The translations under genes and the position numbers were made by a program. Below, in pieces: positions 22,469 through 31,201 of a DNA stretch of 64,000 nt (its first letter is position 1; each line of letters starts with the position of its first letter). Source of the DNA: VRUE01 sp963824705. GTDB taxonomy: Bacteria; Actinomycetota; Thermoleophilia; Solirubrobacterales; 70-9. The stretch lies in the NCBI GenBank assembly GCA_963824705.1, contig CAWGQE010000002.1, forward strand, positions 1 through 64,000, read 5' to 3'. Under the pieces are notes generated by a model. That model worked only from the letters and a program-made list of their open reading frames with translations, had not been told where the DNA came from and made no database searches.

Positions 22469-23190
22469 TAGCTCACCTCCGGGGCGACACGCGAGCGCCC
22501 GCCCGGAGCCGGCGCGTCGAGGGCGCGGCGCAGCCGCTTTACCTGGCCCGAGGCGCTCTTCGCGGTCAGCTCGAACTTGACCAGGGTCACCCAGAGCAGG
22601 CCGATCGCCAGCAGGCTGACGAGGAAGGTCAGCATCATCGAGCCGGGCAGGCCGCCGTTGGTCGTGGCGAAGACGCGCGGGTGGACGAGGCTCTGCGCCA
22701 TCCGCACCGCCATGAAGTTGAGTGGCACAAAGGCGCCGGCCACGATCGCGAAGACCGAGGCGTAGCGCGCCTGCTGGTCGCGGTCCTCGATCGCGTAGCG
22801 GAACGGGTAGTAGGTCGCGTACATCAAAAAGACGATCAGGAAGCTGACCAGCGTCGGCTCGTCCCAGACCCACCAGTGCCCCCAGGAGGCCTTGGCCCAG
22901 ATCGAGCCGGTGATCAGCACCGCGACGCCGAAGATCACCGACATGTGGATCGAGACGTAGGAGTAGGCGTCCCAGCGCGAGTTGCCGCTGCGCAGGTGCG
23001 CGATCGCGAAGATGCCGCCGACGACGAACCCGACCAGCGCCACGATCGCCAGCGGCACGTGCAGGTAGAAGATCTTCTGGATGAAGCCCTGGTCGCCGTC
23101 GAGCGGCGCGTAGAAGAAAACCAACGAGAGCGACACGACGATTGCCGCGACGGTCGCGATCGAGAGTGGTCTCAGGCCTTTGCCGTACAT
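22468..23190 (-). CDS. ccmC: Cytochrome c maturation haem exporter subunit C
   Basis: A 240-residue integral membrane protein with six predicted helices. It has the diagnostic tryptophan-rich loop KASWGHWWVWDEPTL (about residues 95-109) that binds haem at the outer membrane face, and flanking histidines in FYLHVPLAI and YVSIHMSVI. It lies between ccmB and the ccmD-like gene in the expected order. The start ATG 23190 is the natural N-terminus before the first helix. Confidence 0.93.
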   Translation of the reverse strand: MYGKGLRPLSIATVAAIVVSLSLVFFYAPLDGDQGFIQKIFYLHVPLAIVALVGFVVGGIFAIAHLRSGNSRWDAYSYVSIHMSVIFGVAVLITGSIWAKASWGHWWVWDEPTLVSFLIVFLMYATYYPFRYAIEDRDQQARYASVFAIVAGAFVPLNFMAVRMAQSLVHPRVFATTNGGLPGSMMLTFLVSLLAIGLLWVTLVKFELTAKSASGQVKRLRRALDAPAPGGRSRVAPEVS

Positions 23191-23247
23191 GCTCGTGGCG
23201 CGGTAGAGGTTTGATTCGCGTAGCGGCCGAAAGCTCGACCGCGCGCC

Positions 23248-23928
23248 TCAGTCCTCCAGCAGGAAGTCGAACACCGCGTATCCGACCAGGAGGAAGATCA
23301 AATCGTATAGGCCGAGCGTCGCGAGCCAGGTGCCGAAGCGGTGGTAACCGGGACCGCCCAGTGCCAGCAGTGGCTCGATCGCGCCCGTGGCGGCGATCGA
23401 GAGCGGCACCACGAGGGGCAGCAGGACGAGCGGGGCGAGCAGGTCGCGCGCCCGCGAGTTGACCGCCATCGAGGAGATCAGCGTGCCGGTCGCGGCGAGC
23501 CCGAGGTCGGCGAGCAGGAGGACCAGGGCAAGCGGTGGCAGGGCCGCTGCCGAGTCGAGGAAGAAGACGGCGAAGACGGGGACGACGATCAGCTCCAGCG
23601 CCAGCAGGTAGACGAGCAGCGCCGACGCCTTGGCGGCGAAGAGGGCGCTGCGGTCGATCGGCGCGAGGCGGATCGCGTCGAAGCCGCCCTCCTCGCGCTC
23701 GCTGACGAAGAGCCGGTTGATGCCGAGGATCGCGGCGAAGAGCACGGTCACCCAGAGCACCCCGGCGGCGAGGTTGCCGGAGAGGCTGGTGCGATCGAGG
23801 CCGAAGCGGAAGATGACGAAGGTGGTGACCGCGAAGAGCGCCATCGCCGGCAGCGACTGCAGGGTGCGCAGCTCGGCCCGCAGGTCCTTGCCGAGGATCG
23901 CCGCGAAGGCGAGGCGCGTGGGGGTCAC
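23248..23928 (-). CDS. ccmB: Haem exporter permease CcmB
   Basis: A 226-residue permease with six membrane helices. Family features: GKDLRAELRTLQSLPAMALFA near the N-terminus, GVLWVTVLFAAILGINRLFVSERE in the second-third helix region, and LLAPLVLLPLVVPLSIAAT. GTG 23928 overlaps the ccmA stop (GTGA), implying coupling. It forms the membrane channel partner of CcmA. Confidence 0.92.
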   Translation of the reverse strand: MTPTRLAFAAILGKDLRAELRTLQSLPAMALFAVTTFVIFRFGLDRTSLSGNLAAGVLWVTVLFAAILGINRLFVSEREEGGFDAIRLAPIDRSALFAAKASALLVYLLALELIVVPVFAVFFLDSAAALPPLALVLLLADLGLAATGTLISSMAVNSRARDLLAPLVLLPLVVPLSIAATGAIEPLLALGGPGYHRFGTWLATLGLYDLIFLLVGYAVFDFLLED

Positions 23929-24587
23929 GCGACGGCCACCCTGCCGCCGGCGCCGAGCCGCAGCACCTGGTCGGCGTCGGGCAGCGCTCGCTCGGGGTCG
24001 TGGGTGACGAGGACGCGGGTACGCCCCTCGCCGGGGCCGATCAGCTCGCGGGCCAGCTCGCGGCCCTCGGCGTCGAGGTTCGAGTCGGGCTCGTCGAGCA
24101 GCAGCAGCTCCGGCTCGTGCAGGACGCAGCGACAGATCGCGAGGCGCTGGCGCATCCCCGCCGAGAGCTCGGCGACGTGCTGCTCGGCGCGGCGCTCCAT
24201 TCCGACGGCAGCGAGCAGAGCATCGATCCGGGTCTCGGCGTCGACGCCGCGCAACCCGTGCAGCTTGGCGTGGAAGCGCAGGTTCTCGCGGCCGCTCAGA
24301 TCGCGGTAGAGCAGCGCGTCGTGGCCGAGGAAGCCGATCCGCCCTCGCACCTTCCATGCCTCCCCGGGCAGGCGCGCGCCCAGCACGCGTACCTCACCGC
24401 CCCCCGGTCGCAGCAGCGTCGCGAGGATGCGCAGCAGGGTCGTCTTGCCGGCGCCGTTCGGTCCCAGCACGACGAGCGACTCGCCAACCCCCAGCTCGAA
24501 GCCGACCCCGTCGAGCGCTGGGAGCTCGCCGTAGTCGCGGCGCAGTGCGGCGACCGCGATTGCGGGTTCGTCTGGGCGGGTGGCCAT
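23925..24587 (-). CDS. ccmA: Haem exporter ATP-binding protein CcmA
   Basis: A 220-residue ABC ATPase. Walker A GPNGAGKTTLLRIL (about residues 42-55), signature AELSAGMRQRLAICRCVL (Met-Arg in place of the usual Gly-Gln-Lys), Walker B LLLLDEPDSNLD and the H-loop LVTHDPE. Gene order A-B-C-D supports the specific CcmA call over a general ABC-2 ATPase. First gene of a minus-strand run reaching at least hemA and probably birA. Confidence 0.9.
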   Translation of the reverse strand: MATRPDEPAIAVAALRRDYGELPALDGVGFELGVGESLVVLGPNGAGKTTLLRILATLLRPGGGEVRVLGARLPGEAWKVRGRIGFLGHDALLYRDLSGRENLRFHAKLHGLRGVDAETRIDALLAAVGMERRAEQHVAELSAGMRQRLAICRCVLHEPELLLLDEPDSNLDAEGRELARELIGPGEGRTRVLVTHDPERALPDADQVLRLGAGGRVAVA

Positions 24588-24763
24588 GGCCTGATTCTCC
24601 CCATGCGCGGGGTGACGCGACGCCTGGCGCCGCGGCTGGCGGGTTTCTCGCCGGCGATCCGATCACAGGTGTTTTCTTGCAAGGCGGCGGAAAGACAGCT
24701 ATATTTCTAAAAAATGTTGCACTTTCATTTGGTTTCCGTCGACTTCATCTCGCCTAGGACCTC

Positions 24764-25447
24764 ATGACACCGCCACGCTCACGCGCCACTCAAGCTCAGG
24801 CCCTCGAGCCGAGCTGGGAGATGCCGCGGGGACGCCATCGACTGCCGCGGGAGGTCACGGAGCAGCACCAGCGCGACAGGCTGATCGCCGGCGTCGCCAC
24901 CGCGATCGCCGAGCACGGCTACCGCAACCTCACGGTCGGGCACGTGATCGCGGCGGCGGGAGTCTCGCGAGCCACTTTCTACGCGAACTTCGAGAACGCG
25001 GAGGAAGCGGTCCTCGTCGCCCACGAGGCCATCTTCGAACGCTTCCTCGGCCTCGTCTTCCGCGCCTGCAACGCGGCCTCGGAGTGGCCCTTCAAGGTCA
25101 GGTCGGTGATCGAGGCGGCACTCGACTACGCCGCCGCGGAGCCGGCGCAGATCGGCCTGCTCACCTTGGACGCGCTCTCGGCCGGAGTCGAGATGGCGCA
25201 GCGGGTGCTCACCTCCGCCGAGCACCTGGCGGCCCTGCTCAGCCGCGGCCGGGCGCTCAACGAGGAAGCTGCCGCGCTGCCGGAGCTGACCGAGAAATCG
25301 GTGGTCGGCGCGCTCACCGCGATCGTCTCCAGCCGCATCGCCAACGGCGAAGCGAAGCGGCTGCCCGAGCTGGCGCCGCAGCTGGTCGAGTTGGCCCTGA
25401 CGCCATACGTGGGCGCCGCCGAGGCGAAGCGGGTCGCCAGTAAGTAA
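24764..25447 (+). CDS. TetR-family regulator 1
   Basis: A 227-residue regulator. The helix-turn-helix lies at about residues 48-85 (GVATAIAEHGYRNLTVGHVIAAAGVSRATFYANFENAEEAV), followed by an unremarkable all-alpha ligand domain. It is the first of three consecutive TetR genes with similar ends (LTPYVG, LRPYVG, LSPYIG), suggesting tandem duplication and divergence. The AT-rich stretch at 24690-24750 upstream probably holds its promoter. The target is unknown; the divergent ccmA operon is a candidate. Confidence 0.85.
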   Translation: MTPPRSRATQAQALEPSWEMPRGRHRLPREVTEQHQRDRLIAGVATAIAEHGYRNLTVGHVIAAAGVSRATFYANFENAEEAVLVAHEAIFERFLGLVFRACNAASEWPFKVRSVIEAALDYAAAEPAQIGLLTLDALSAGVEMAQRVLTSAEHLAALLSRGRALNEEAAALPELTEKSVVGALTAIVSSRIANGEAKRLPELAPQLVELALTPYVGAAEAKRVASK

Positions 25448-25515
25448 ACGACTCGGTGCTTCTCCGCAGACCAGCGCGTCTCGGTGAAAGCCCCGACCCG
25501 GAGTATTCTCAGCCC

Positions 25516-26229
25516 ATGCGGGCGTTACCGGGTCGAGCATCGCGAAGTTCCATGCCGTTCGGTGTCACTCGCGCGACGGTCAAAGAGGATCAGCGCCAGC
25601 GCATTCTGCGCGCGACTGGCGAGCTGGTCGCCGAACGCGGCTACCACGCGGTCACGGTCGAGCTGATCGTCAAGCACGCCCGGGTCAGCTTCAAGACCTT
25701 CTATAGCCACTTCTCCAACAAGGAGGAGTGCTTCATCGAGCTCTTCGAAACCGTGATGGCGCAAGCCCGCGAACGTATGGAGGAGGCAGCCGAGCGTGAG
25801 CGCGTGAGCGGCGCGCCCTGGGCGCAGCAGGTTGCCGCCGCCCTGCGGGCGCTCTTCGACGTATTCCTCGCCGACCCGTTGATCGCCCGCGCCTCGATAG
25901 TCGACGCTCCGACGGTCGGGCCGGTGATGATCGACCGCTACCAGCAAGCGATGAGCGGGCTGACGCCGCTGCTGCGCCAGGGTCGAGAGCTCGTCCCCAA
26001 CGCCAACGACCTGCCGCCGACTCTCGAGGACACGCTCGCGGGCGGGCTGCTGTGGTCGGCCTATCAGCGCCTCATCGTCGGCGAGATCGATCGGATCGAG
26101 TCGTTGCTGCCCGACGCCGTCGTCTTCGTCCTGCGTCCTTACGTGGGTGAGCGGGAAGCGGCGAAGTGGGCCGAGTGGGCGGAGGAGGCCAGGCCCGCGG
26201 AGGAGGAGGCCGCCTCGACGGGGTCCTGA
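25516..26229 (+). CDS. TetR-family regulator 2
   Basis: About 237 residues. HTH region: RILRATGELVAERGYHAVTV to FKTFYSHFSNKEECF. ATG 25516 is preferred over 25456 because a TATTCT -10-like box lies just before it (25504-25509), which would give a nearly leaderless mRNA; ATG 25552 is also possible. The C-terminus is Glu/Ala-rich. Paralogue of the genes on both sides. Confidence 0.82.
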   Translation: MRALPGRASRSSMPFGVTRATVKEDQRQRILRATGELVAERGYHAVTVELIVKHARVSFKTFYSHFSNKEECFIELFETVMAQARERMEEAAERERVSGAPWAQQVAAALRALFDVFLADPLIARASIVDAPTVGPVMIDRYQQAMSGLTPLLRQGRELVPNANDLPPTLEDTLAGGLLWSAYQRLIVGEIDRIESLLPDAVVFVLRPYVGEREAAKWAEWAEEARPAEEEAASTGS

Positions 26230-26242
26230 CTACGCTTGACCT

Positions 26243-26932
26243 GTGGCAGCGCAGCGGGCTGATCGAGGGCAGGCGGATCGCGCCGAGCTCGGTCCCCTGC
26301 CGGGCGGGCACCACGGACTCTCCCGCGAGCAGGTCATGGAATCGCAGCGCGAGCGGCTCTTGGCCGGCATCGCGCAGGCGGTCGCCGCGAACGGGTACCG
26401 GGCGACGACGATCACCCAGATCGTCAAGGCGGCGTCGGTGTCGAGCCGCGCCTTCTACGAGCTCTTCGAGAGCAAGGAGGAATGCTTCCTCGAGGTGTTC
26501 GACACCGTCGTCACGCACCTCGAGGACCTGGTGGCGGGGGCGGTTCGAGAGGAGCCCGACTGGCCGCACCAGGTGGTCGCCGCGCTACGCGCCGCGCTCC
26601 GCTTCTTCACCGAAGAGCCCGACCTCGCGCGTCTCTGTGTGGTCGAGCCGGTCACCGCCACGCCCGTCATCGCGACCCGCTTCCGCGACGTCGTGATCGA
26701 CAAGTCGGAGGCGTTAAAGCCCGGCCGCCTCGAGCGCGGCGAGGCCGAGGGGGAGCTGCCCGACTCGACCGAGGACTCGCTGCTCGGTGGCCTCATCGCG
26801 CTCGTCTCTCGCTCGATCCTCACTGGCCAGGCCGACTCGCTCGAAGACCTGCTGCCCGACTTATTGGACTTCGTCCTCTCGCCGTACATCGGTCCCGAGG
26901 GAGCCAGGAAGCTCGCTGCCGAGCTGTGCTGA
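26243..26932 (+). CDS. TetR-family regulator 3
   Basis: A 229-residue regulator with a GTG start at 26243, 13 bases after the previous stop. HTH: LLAGIAQAVAANGYRATTITQIVKAASVSSRAFYELFESKEECF. The ligand domain ends LLDFVLSPYIGPEGARKL, parallel to the other two. Its stop is followed by about 235 bases containing the promoter and leader of the second surface-protein operon, which one of these regulators might control. Confidence 0.82.
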   Translation: MAAQRADRGQADRAELGPLPGGHHGLSREQVMESQRERLLAGIAQAVAANGYRATTITQIVKAASVSSRAFYELFESKEECFLEVFDTVVTHLEDLVAGAVREEPDWPHQVVAALRAALRFFTEEPDLARLCVVEPVTATPVIATRFRDVVIDKSEALKPGRLERGEAEGELPDSTEDSLLGGLIALVSRSILTGQADSLEDLLPDLLDFVLSPYIGPEGARKLAAELC

Positions 26933-27020
26933 AAGCCGCTCCTAGAGCTAAATCACACCCGTTCCCAACGAGGACGCAGGGTATTCTAGAAAATACTTCA
27001 CTATCTTCAAAAAATTCTCC

Positions 27021-27050
27021 TTGACTCTCGACTAGACATCTGCTTTTCTA
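27021..27050 (+). promoter_or_regulatory. Promoter of the second surface-protein operon
   Basis: TTGACT at 27021-27026 is preceded by CTTCAAAAAATTCTCC, matching the context of the 1212 promoter. A -10-like TTTCTA lies at 27045-27050, 18 bases downstream. The surrounding 60 bases are much AT-richer than the window average. Confidence 0.5.
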
Positions 27051-27056
27051 AAACGC

Positions 27057-27080
27057 GGCCTCGCCGAACAAAGCGAGGCA
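27057..27080 (+). ncRNA. Perfect hairpin at the start of leader 2
   Basis: GCCTCGC, eight unpaired bases and GCGAGGC form a perfect 7-bp stem near the probable 5' end of the transcript. Copy 1 has no equally clear equivalent. Confidence 0.5.
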
Positions 27081-27084
27081 GGGA

Positions 27085-27167
27085 AGCAAAACAGGGAAAC
27101 CGAGCCCCACGCAGGGGCCGCCAAGGGAGGCGGCAGGCAGGGGCTCAAGGGACAAGGAGAGAGATAC
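27085..27167 (+). ncRNA. Candidate structured 5' leader RNA, copy 2
   Basis: The outer stem is GAGCCCC (27102-27108) with GGGGCTC (27140-27146); the inner stem is GCCGCC (27117-27122) with GGCGGC (27129-27134) around loop AAGGGA. Compared with copy 1, stem lengths and pairs differ while loop and flanks (AAACCGAGCC, CCAAGGGA, AGGAGAG, GATACGTG) are kept, as expected of a conserved RNA fold. It ends at the ribosome binding site and GTG of the giant NHL gene. Confidence 0.5.
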
Positions 27168-30100
27168 GTGAGACGCCACGCGAGGGCATCGTCTTCGGGA
27201 TCGAGCAAGCGCCAGGGCAACGGCGCCCGGCGGCGCCTTGCGCTCGTGGGGGCAGGCGCCCTCGCCCTGCTCATAGCCCTCGCCTCAACGGCCCTCGCCC
27301 TGCAGACCCACGCACCGGGTACCGACGTCGAAGCCCCCGCTGATGGCTTCGGATCACTGGCGGGCATCGCCACCGACCCGAACTCCCACCAGCTCTACGT
27401 CGCCGACTCCGGCTCAAACCGGATCGAGGGCTTCTCAGCCTCCGGGGAATTCGAAGGGACCGGGGGCTGGGGCGTCATCGCCTCGGGCCCCGGCAACGTC
27501 CCCACCAACGAGCACCAGAGCCTCACGATCGACGCAACCGGTGGCACCTACGTCCTCTCCTACGAAGGCGAACCAAGCGCAGCGATCGCCTTTGACGCAA
27601 GCGCTGCAGAACTTCAATCGGCACTCGAGGCGATCGCGCAGATCGGCGCCGGCAACGTCTCGGTCAGCGGCCCGGCAGGAGGCCCCTATGACGTCGAGTT
27701 CGAAGGCTCAAAAGCCGACACCGACGTAAGCGAATTGAGCGCCGACCCGACCAATCTCACCGGCGGTGCACAGAGCGCCACCGTGGCCACCACCGCCCAG
27801 GGCGCAGACGCCCCTGAGATCTGCCTGATCGCCACCGGCAACACCTGCAAGGCCGGCGTCCCCGGAAACGGCGTGGGTCAGTTCAACGGACCCCAAGACG
27901 TGACCGTAAATGCCTCCGGGGACTTCTTCGTCGCCGATACCAACAACAACCGCATCGCCGCCTTCAAGGCAAACGGAGAACCGCTCCCCACCTTCGGCAC
28001 CGAAGGCCTGATCGACGGCACCGCGGCGCAACCGGGAAGCGAAGATGAGACTCCTGCCCCCGGCTTCTCCTCGCCTTGTGGCCTCGCGATCGACGATTCA
28101 AACGGCAACCTCTTCGTCGCAGATCAGAACAACAACCGCATCTGGATCTTCGACTCCACTGGCGCCTACAAAGGCAAGATCGCCGACAGCTCTCTGAGCG
28201 GCCCCTGCGGAATCGCCTTTGACTCAAGCGGCGACCTCTACGTGAGGAACGCAAACAACGGCAAGGTCCTGCGCTTCGATCGCAAAGGAGCTGTCGACTA
28301 CGAGCTCGCCTCGACCCTCTATGACCCTGAAGCCGAACCCAAAGAACCGGGTGCGACCGACGTAGCGGTAGACACGAATACCGACCACGTCTACGTCGAC
28401 AAGGGCGATCGGATAACCGAGTACGACTCTTCTGGCTCGCCGGTGTCGACCTTCGGCCAAGGCCAGGTCAACGGCAGCTCCGCGATCGCGGTCGACTCCA
28501 CCGACGCAAAGCTCTACGCGTCTTCTGGCAACCGCATCGCGACCTTCGGGTCGCTGATCACGGTTCCGGACGTGAGCACCGGCGAAGCCACCGACGTCAC
28601 CGACCAAACCGCGACCCTTCGCGGCACCGTCGACCCCGCCGGTCTGGACACGACCGATTGCCACTTCGAATACGACACCGCTCCCTACGCCGTCGGCGAA
28701 CCGGGCCACGGTACCGAAGTCGATTGCCTCTCCGGAGACGTCATCCCTGCCGCCGGCGGCGCAGTCGAAGTCGCCGCGCCCGTTACCGGCCTCGCCCCGG
28801 GCACCGAATATCACTTCCGCCTGGTTTCAGCCAACGCCGAAGGGCAGAACCAGGGCCAAGACCAGAGCTTCACGACTGCGGGGGCGCCGACGCTTCCTCA
28901 GCTCGGCACCGCCCCCGGCACCTTCGTCACCGAAGTGAGCGCGAAAGCCGCGACGCTGAACGCGGAACTGAATCCCAACGGAGCGGCTACCACTTACCAC
29001 TTCGAGTACGTCGATGACGCTGCTTTCCAGGCGAGTGGGTTCGCGGGGGCGAAAAAAACGCCAGACGCGAGCCTCGACGCGGGAGCCGCGAGCATCGTGG
29101 TCAGCCAGGCGCTCTCAGGCCTTCAGCCCGGCACCCGCTACCACTACCGGATTGTCGCCTCGAACCTCGCCGGGCCCCTGACGGGCCCAGAGCATACGTT
29201 CAAGACCAACTCCCCCCGCGCGATCGAAGCCGGCGAGTTCCCCGGCCAGGGGTTCCTGCCCGACAACCGTGCCTGGGAGATGGTCAGCCCGGTAGATAAG
29301 AACGGCGGTGGACTCCGCTCGTTTGGGCCAAGGACGGTCGTCTCGCCAGATGGCCAGCGAATCTCCTATGTGGCCACCGCGGCATTCGCCGGCGCGAAAG
29401 GGACCGGCTCGGTGGGGGACACCCAATACATCTCTGCGCGGGGTCCCGATGGTTGGACGACCCATGCCATCTCTCCCCAGACTCACCCAGGGGTGAGTCA
29501 GGGTTTCGCTGGTGGCCAGGACAAAGAGGTGCCCTCCGAGAACGTCACCAGCGCACTTATCCAGGCCTTCGATCTTCCGGAATCCACTGACGACATCGAG
29601 GAAGGACTGACGAATCTGTACCGGGAGAACGCAGACGGTTCCGGCCTCATCACGCTGACCTCGCCGCCCGACCCCGCGAAAGCGATGTCGCCGATCGGAG
29701 AATTGAGCCAAGCGAACCAACCGCTGGGAGGAGATCTGGACTTCAACCGCATCTTCTTCAAGAGCTCCCAGCCATTGCTCCCTGGTCTGCTTCCGGCCAC
29801 ACCGAGGGTTTACGAATGGAACAAAGGAGCTTTGAGGCTCGCCGGGATTCTGCCCGACGGTTCGCTCCCGCCAAACGGATCTAAGTCACTCTTCCCTGTC
29901 AGTGGGAACGAAGGAAGTCTCAACACGAACAATCTCGACACCGTTTCCGACGACGGTTCACGAGTGCTCTTTTTTGCCGAACCGCCCGGCGCCAGCAGCC
30001 AGCTTTACATGCGCCGCGATCATTCCGACACGGTATGGATCTCCGAATCGGAGGGCTCCACGCCTGTCGCGGATCCTCAAGGAGTCAGAGGCGAGATGGA

Positions 30101-31142
30101 GACCCCCGATCTGCACACGGTCGCGTTCACTACCGACTCGCAGTTGACCGATGACGATCCCGGCGGAGGGGGCCGCGCTCTCTACCTCTACACGGACTCG
30201 CCGAATCCGGACAGCGAAGACAACCTGAAATTCATTGCTCGGGTCGGCGATCCCACCGTCATGGGCATTGGCAGCGATGGCTCACAGGGGTACTTCGCTA
30301 GCTCAAGCTCCAATGGTCTGTATCACTGGGATCAGCTCGGGGTGCACGAAGTCCTTACTGTCCCTCTCGAAGGATGGGACAACCTACATATAGATAGTCC
30401 CAATTCCACGGTGAGGGTATCCGCCGATGGAACTCGCATCGCCTTCATTACCAATCGCTCCAACGTAGAACCTGGCAGTGGTGATAACCGTCGGGCGCTT
30501 TACGTCTACGATTCCGATGCGGACGAAGTGGTGTGTGCGTCCTGCCCCCCGACCGGGGAACCGTTAACCGGTGAAACGTTCATCATGCCGACTGCCGTAG
30601 CTGACGGCGGGGTGTCCTGGACGCTCAAGGGCGGCCGCTTCCTCACCGATGACGGGCGACGTGTGTTTTTCTCGACGAAAGACCCGCTTGTGCCCGAAGA
30701 CGTAAACGGGCGCTACGACGCTTACGAGTATGACGTCGACAGCCGAGAAGCCCATCTCCTTTCCTCCGGGCGATCAGAGCAGGACAGCTGGTTCGCCAGC
30801 GCCAGCGCCAGCGGCGACGATGCCTTCTTCATCACGCAAGAGGCCCTGTCGGCCCACGACGTCGATCACGCCAAAGACATGTACGACGCTCGAGTCGGTG
30901 GGGGGCTGCCCGAGCCGAGGCCGGCGCCGCCTGCATGCGAGGGCGACGCCTGCCAGCCACCCCCAGTGGGGCTGAACGATCCAACCCCCGCCTCCGGCTC
31001 TTTCGTGGGGCAGGGGAACCAGCGAGGCCGGAAGGGTGGGCGGTCACGCTGCTTGCACGGAGGACACCGCGTCCGAGCTAAGAGCGGCAAGTCGCGCTGT
31101 GTCAAAAAACGCCATGCCCACGGACGGAAGGGCTCGAAGTGA
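27168..31142 (+). CDS. Giant secreted NHL / fibronectin-III-like / propeller protein, copy 2
   Basis: A protein of 1324 residues starting at GTG 27168, with AGGAGAG 7 bases upstream. Signal peptide at about residues 1-44 (RRLALVGAGALALLIALAST). NHL repeats follow (SLAGIATDPNSHQLYVADSG, then FVADTNNNRIAAF and FVADQNNNRIWIF). They are interrupted at about 115-210 by an inserted repeat domain (GTYVLSYEGEPSAAIAFDAS to GAGNVSVSGPAGGPYDVEFEG). Two fibronectin-III-like repeats (about 470-680), the motif NRAWEMVSPVDKNGGG, a TolB/WD40-like propeller (about 700-1230) and a basic tail (RCLHGGHRVRAKSGKSRCVK) complete it. The architecture equals that of 2501. From about 29240 codon use becomes less GC-biased. 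Confidence 0.85.
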   Translation: MRRHARASSSGSSKRQGNGARRRLALVGAGALALLIALASTALALQTHAPGTDVEAPADGFGSLAGIATDPNSHQLYVADSGSNRIEGFSASGEFEGTGGWGVIASGPGNVPTNEHQSLTIDATGGTYVLSYEGEPSAAIAFDASAAELQSALEAIAQIGAGNVSVSGPAGGPYDVEFEGSKADTDVSELSADPTNLTGGAQSATVATTAQGADAPEICLIATGNTCKAGVPGNGVGQFNGPQDVTVNASGDFFVADTNNNRIAAFKANGEPLPTFGTEGLIDGTAAQPGSEDETPAPGFSSPCGLAIDDSNGNLFVADQNNNRIWIFDSTGAYKGKIADSSLSGPCGIAFDSSGDLYVRNANNGKVLRFDRKGAVDYELASTLYDPEAEPKEPGATDVAVDTNTDHVYVDKGDRITEYDSSGSPVSTFGQGQVNGSSAIAVDSTDAKLYASSGNRIATFGSLITVPDVSTGEATDVTDQTATLRGTVDPAGLDTTDCHFEYDTAPYAVGEPGHGTEVDCLSGDVIPAAGGAVEVAAPVTGLAPGTEYHFRLVSANAEGQNQGQDQSFTTAGAPTLPQLGTAPGTFVTEVSAKAATLNAELNPNGAATTYHFEYVDDAAFQASGFAGAKKTPDASLDAGAASIVVSQALSGLQPGTRYHYRIVASNLAGPLTGPEHTFKTNSPRAIEAGEFPGQGFLPDNRAWEMVSPVDKNGGGLRSFGPRTVVSPDGQRISYVATAAFAGAKGTGSVGDTQYISARGPDGWTTHAISPQTHPGVSQGFAGGQDKEVPSENVTSALIQAFDLPESTDDIEEGLTNLYRENADGSGLITLTSPPDPAKAMSPIGELSQANQPLGGDLDFNRIFFKSSQPLLPGLLPATPRVYEWNKGALRLAGILPDGSLPPNGSKSLFPVSGNEGSLNTNNLDTVSDDGSRVLFFAEPPGASSQLYMRRDHSDTVWISESEGSTPVADPQGVRGEMETPDLHTVAFTTDSQLTDDDPGGGGRALYLYTDSPNPDSEDNLKFIARVGDPTVMGIGSDGSQGYFASSSSNGLYHWDQLGVHEVLTVPLEGWDNLHIDSPNSTVRVSADGTRIAFITNRSNVEPGSGDNRRALYVYDSDADEVVCASCPPTGEPLTGETFIMPTAVADGGVSWTLKGGRFLTDDGRRVFFSTKDPLVPEDVNGRYDAYEYDVDSREAHLLSSGRSEQDSWFASASASGDDAFFITQEALSAHDVDHAKDMYDARVGGGLPEPRPAPPACEGDACQPPPVGLNDPTPASGSFVGQGNQRGRKGGRSRCLHGGHRVRAKSGKSRCVKKRHAHGRKGSK

Positions 31143-31201
31143 TCGGCCTTCCCGACTTCGGACCGAGAAACGCCTGCCACGTGGACAAGGAGAACACCCA
31201 C

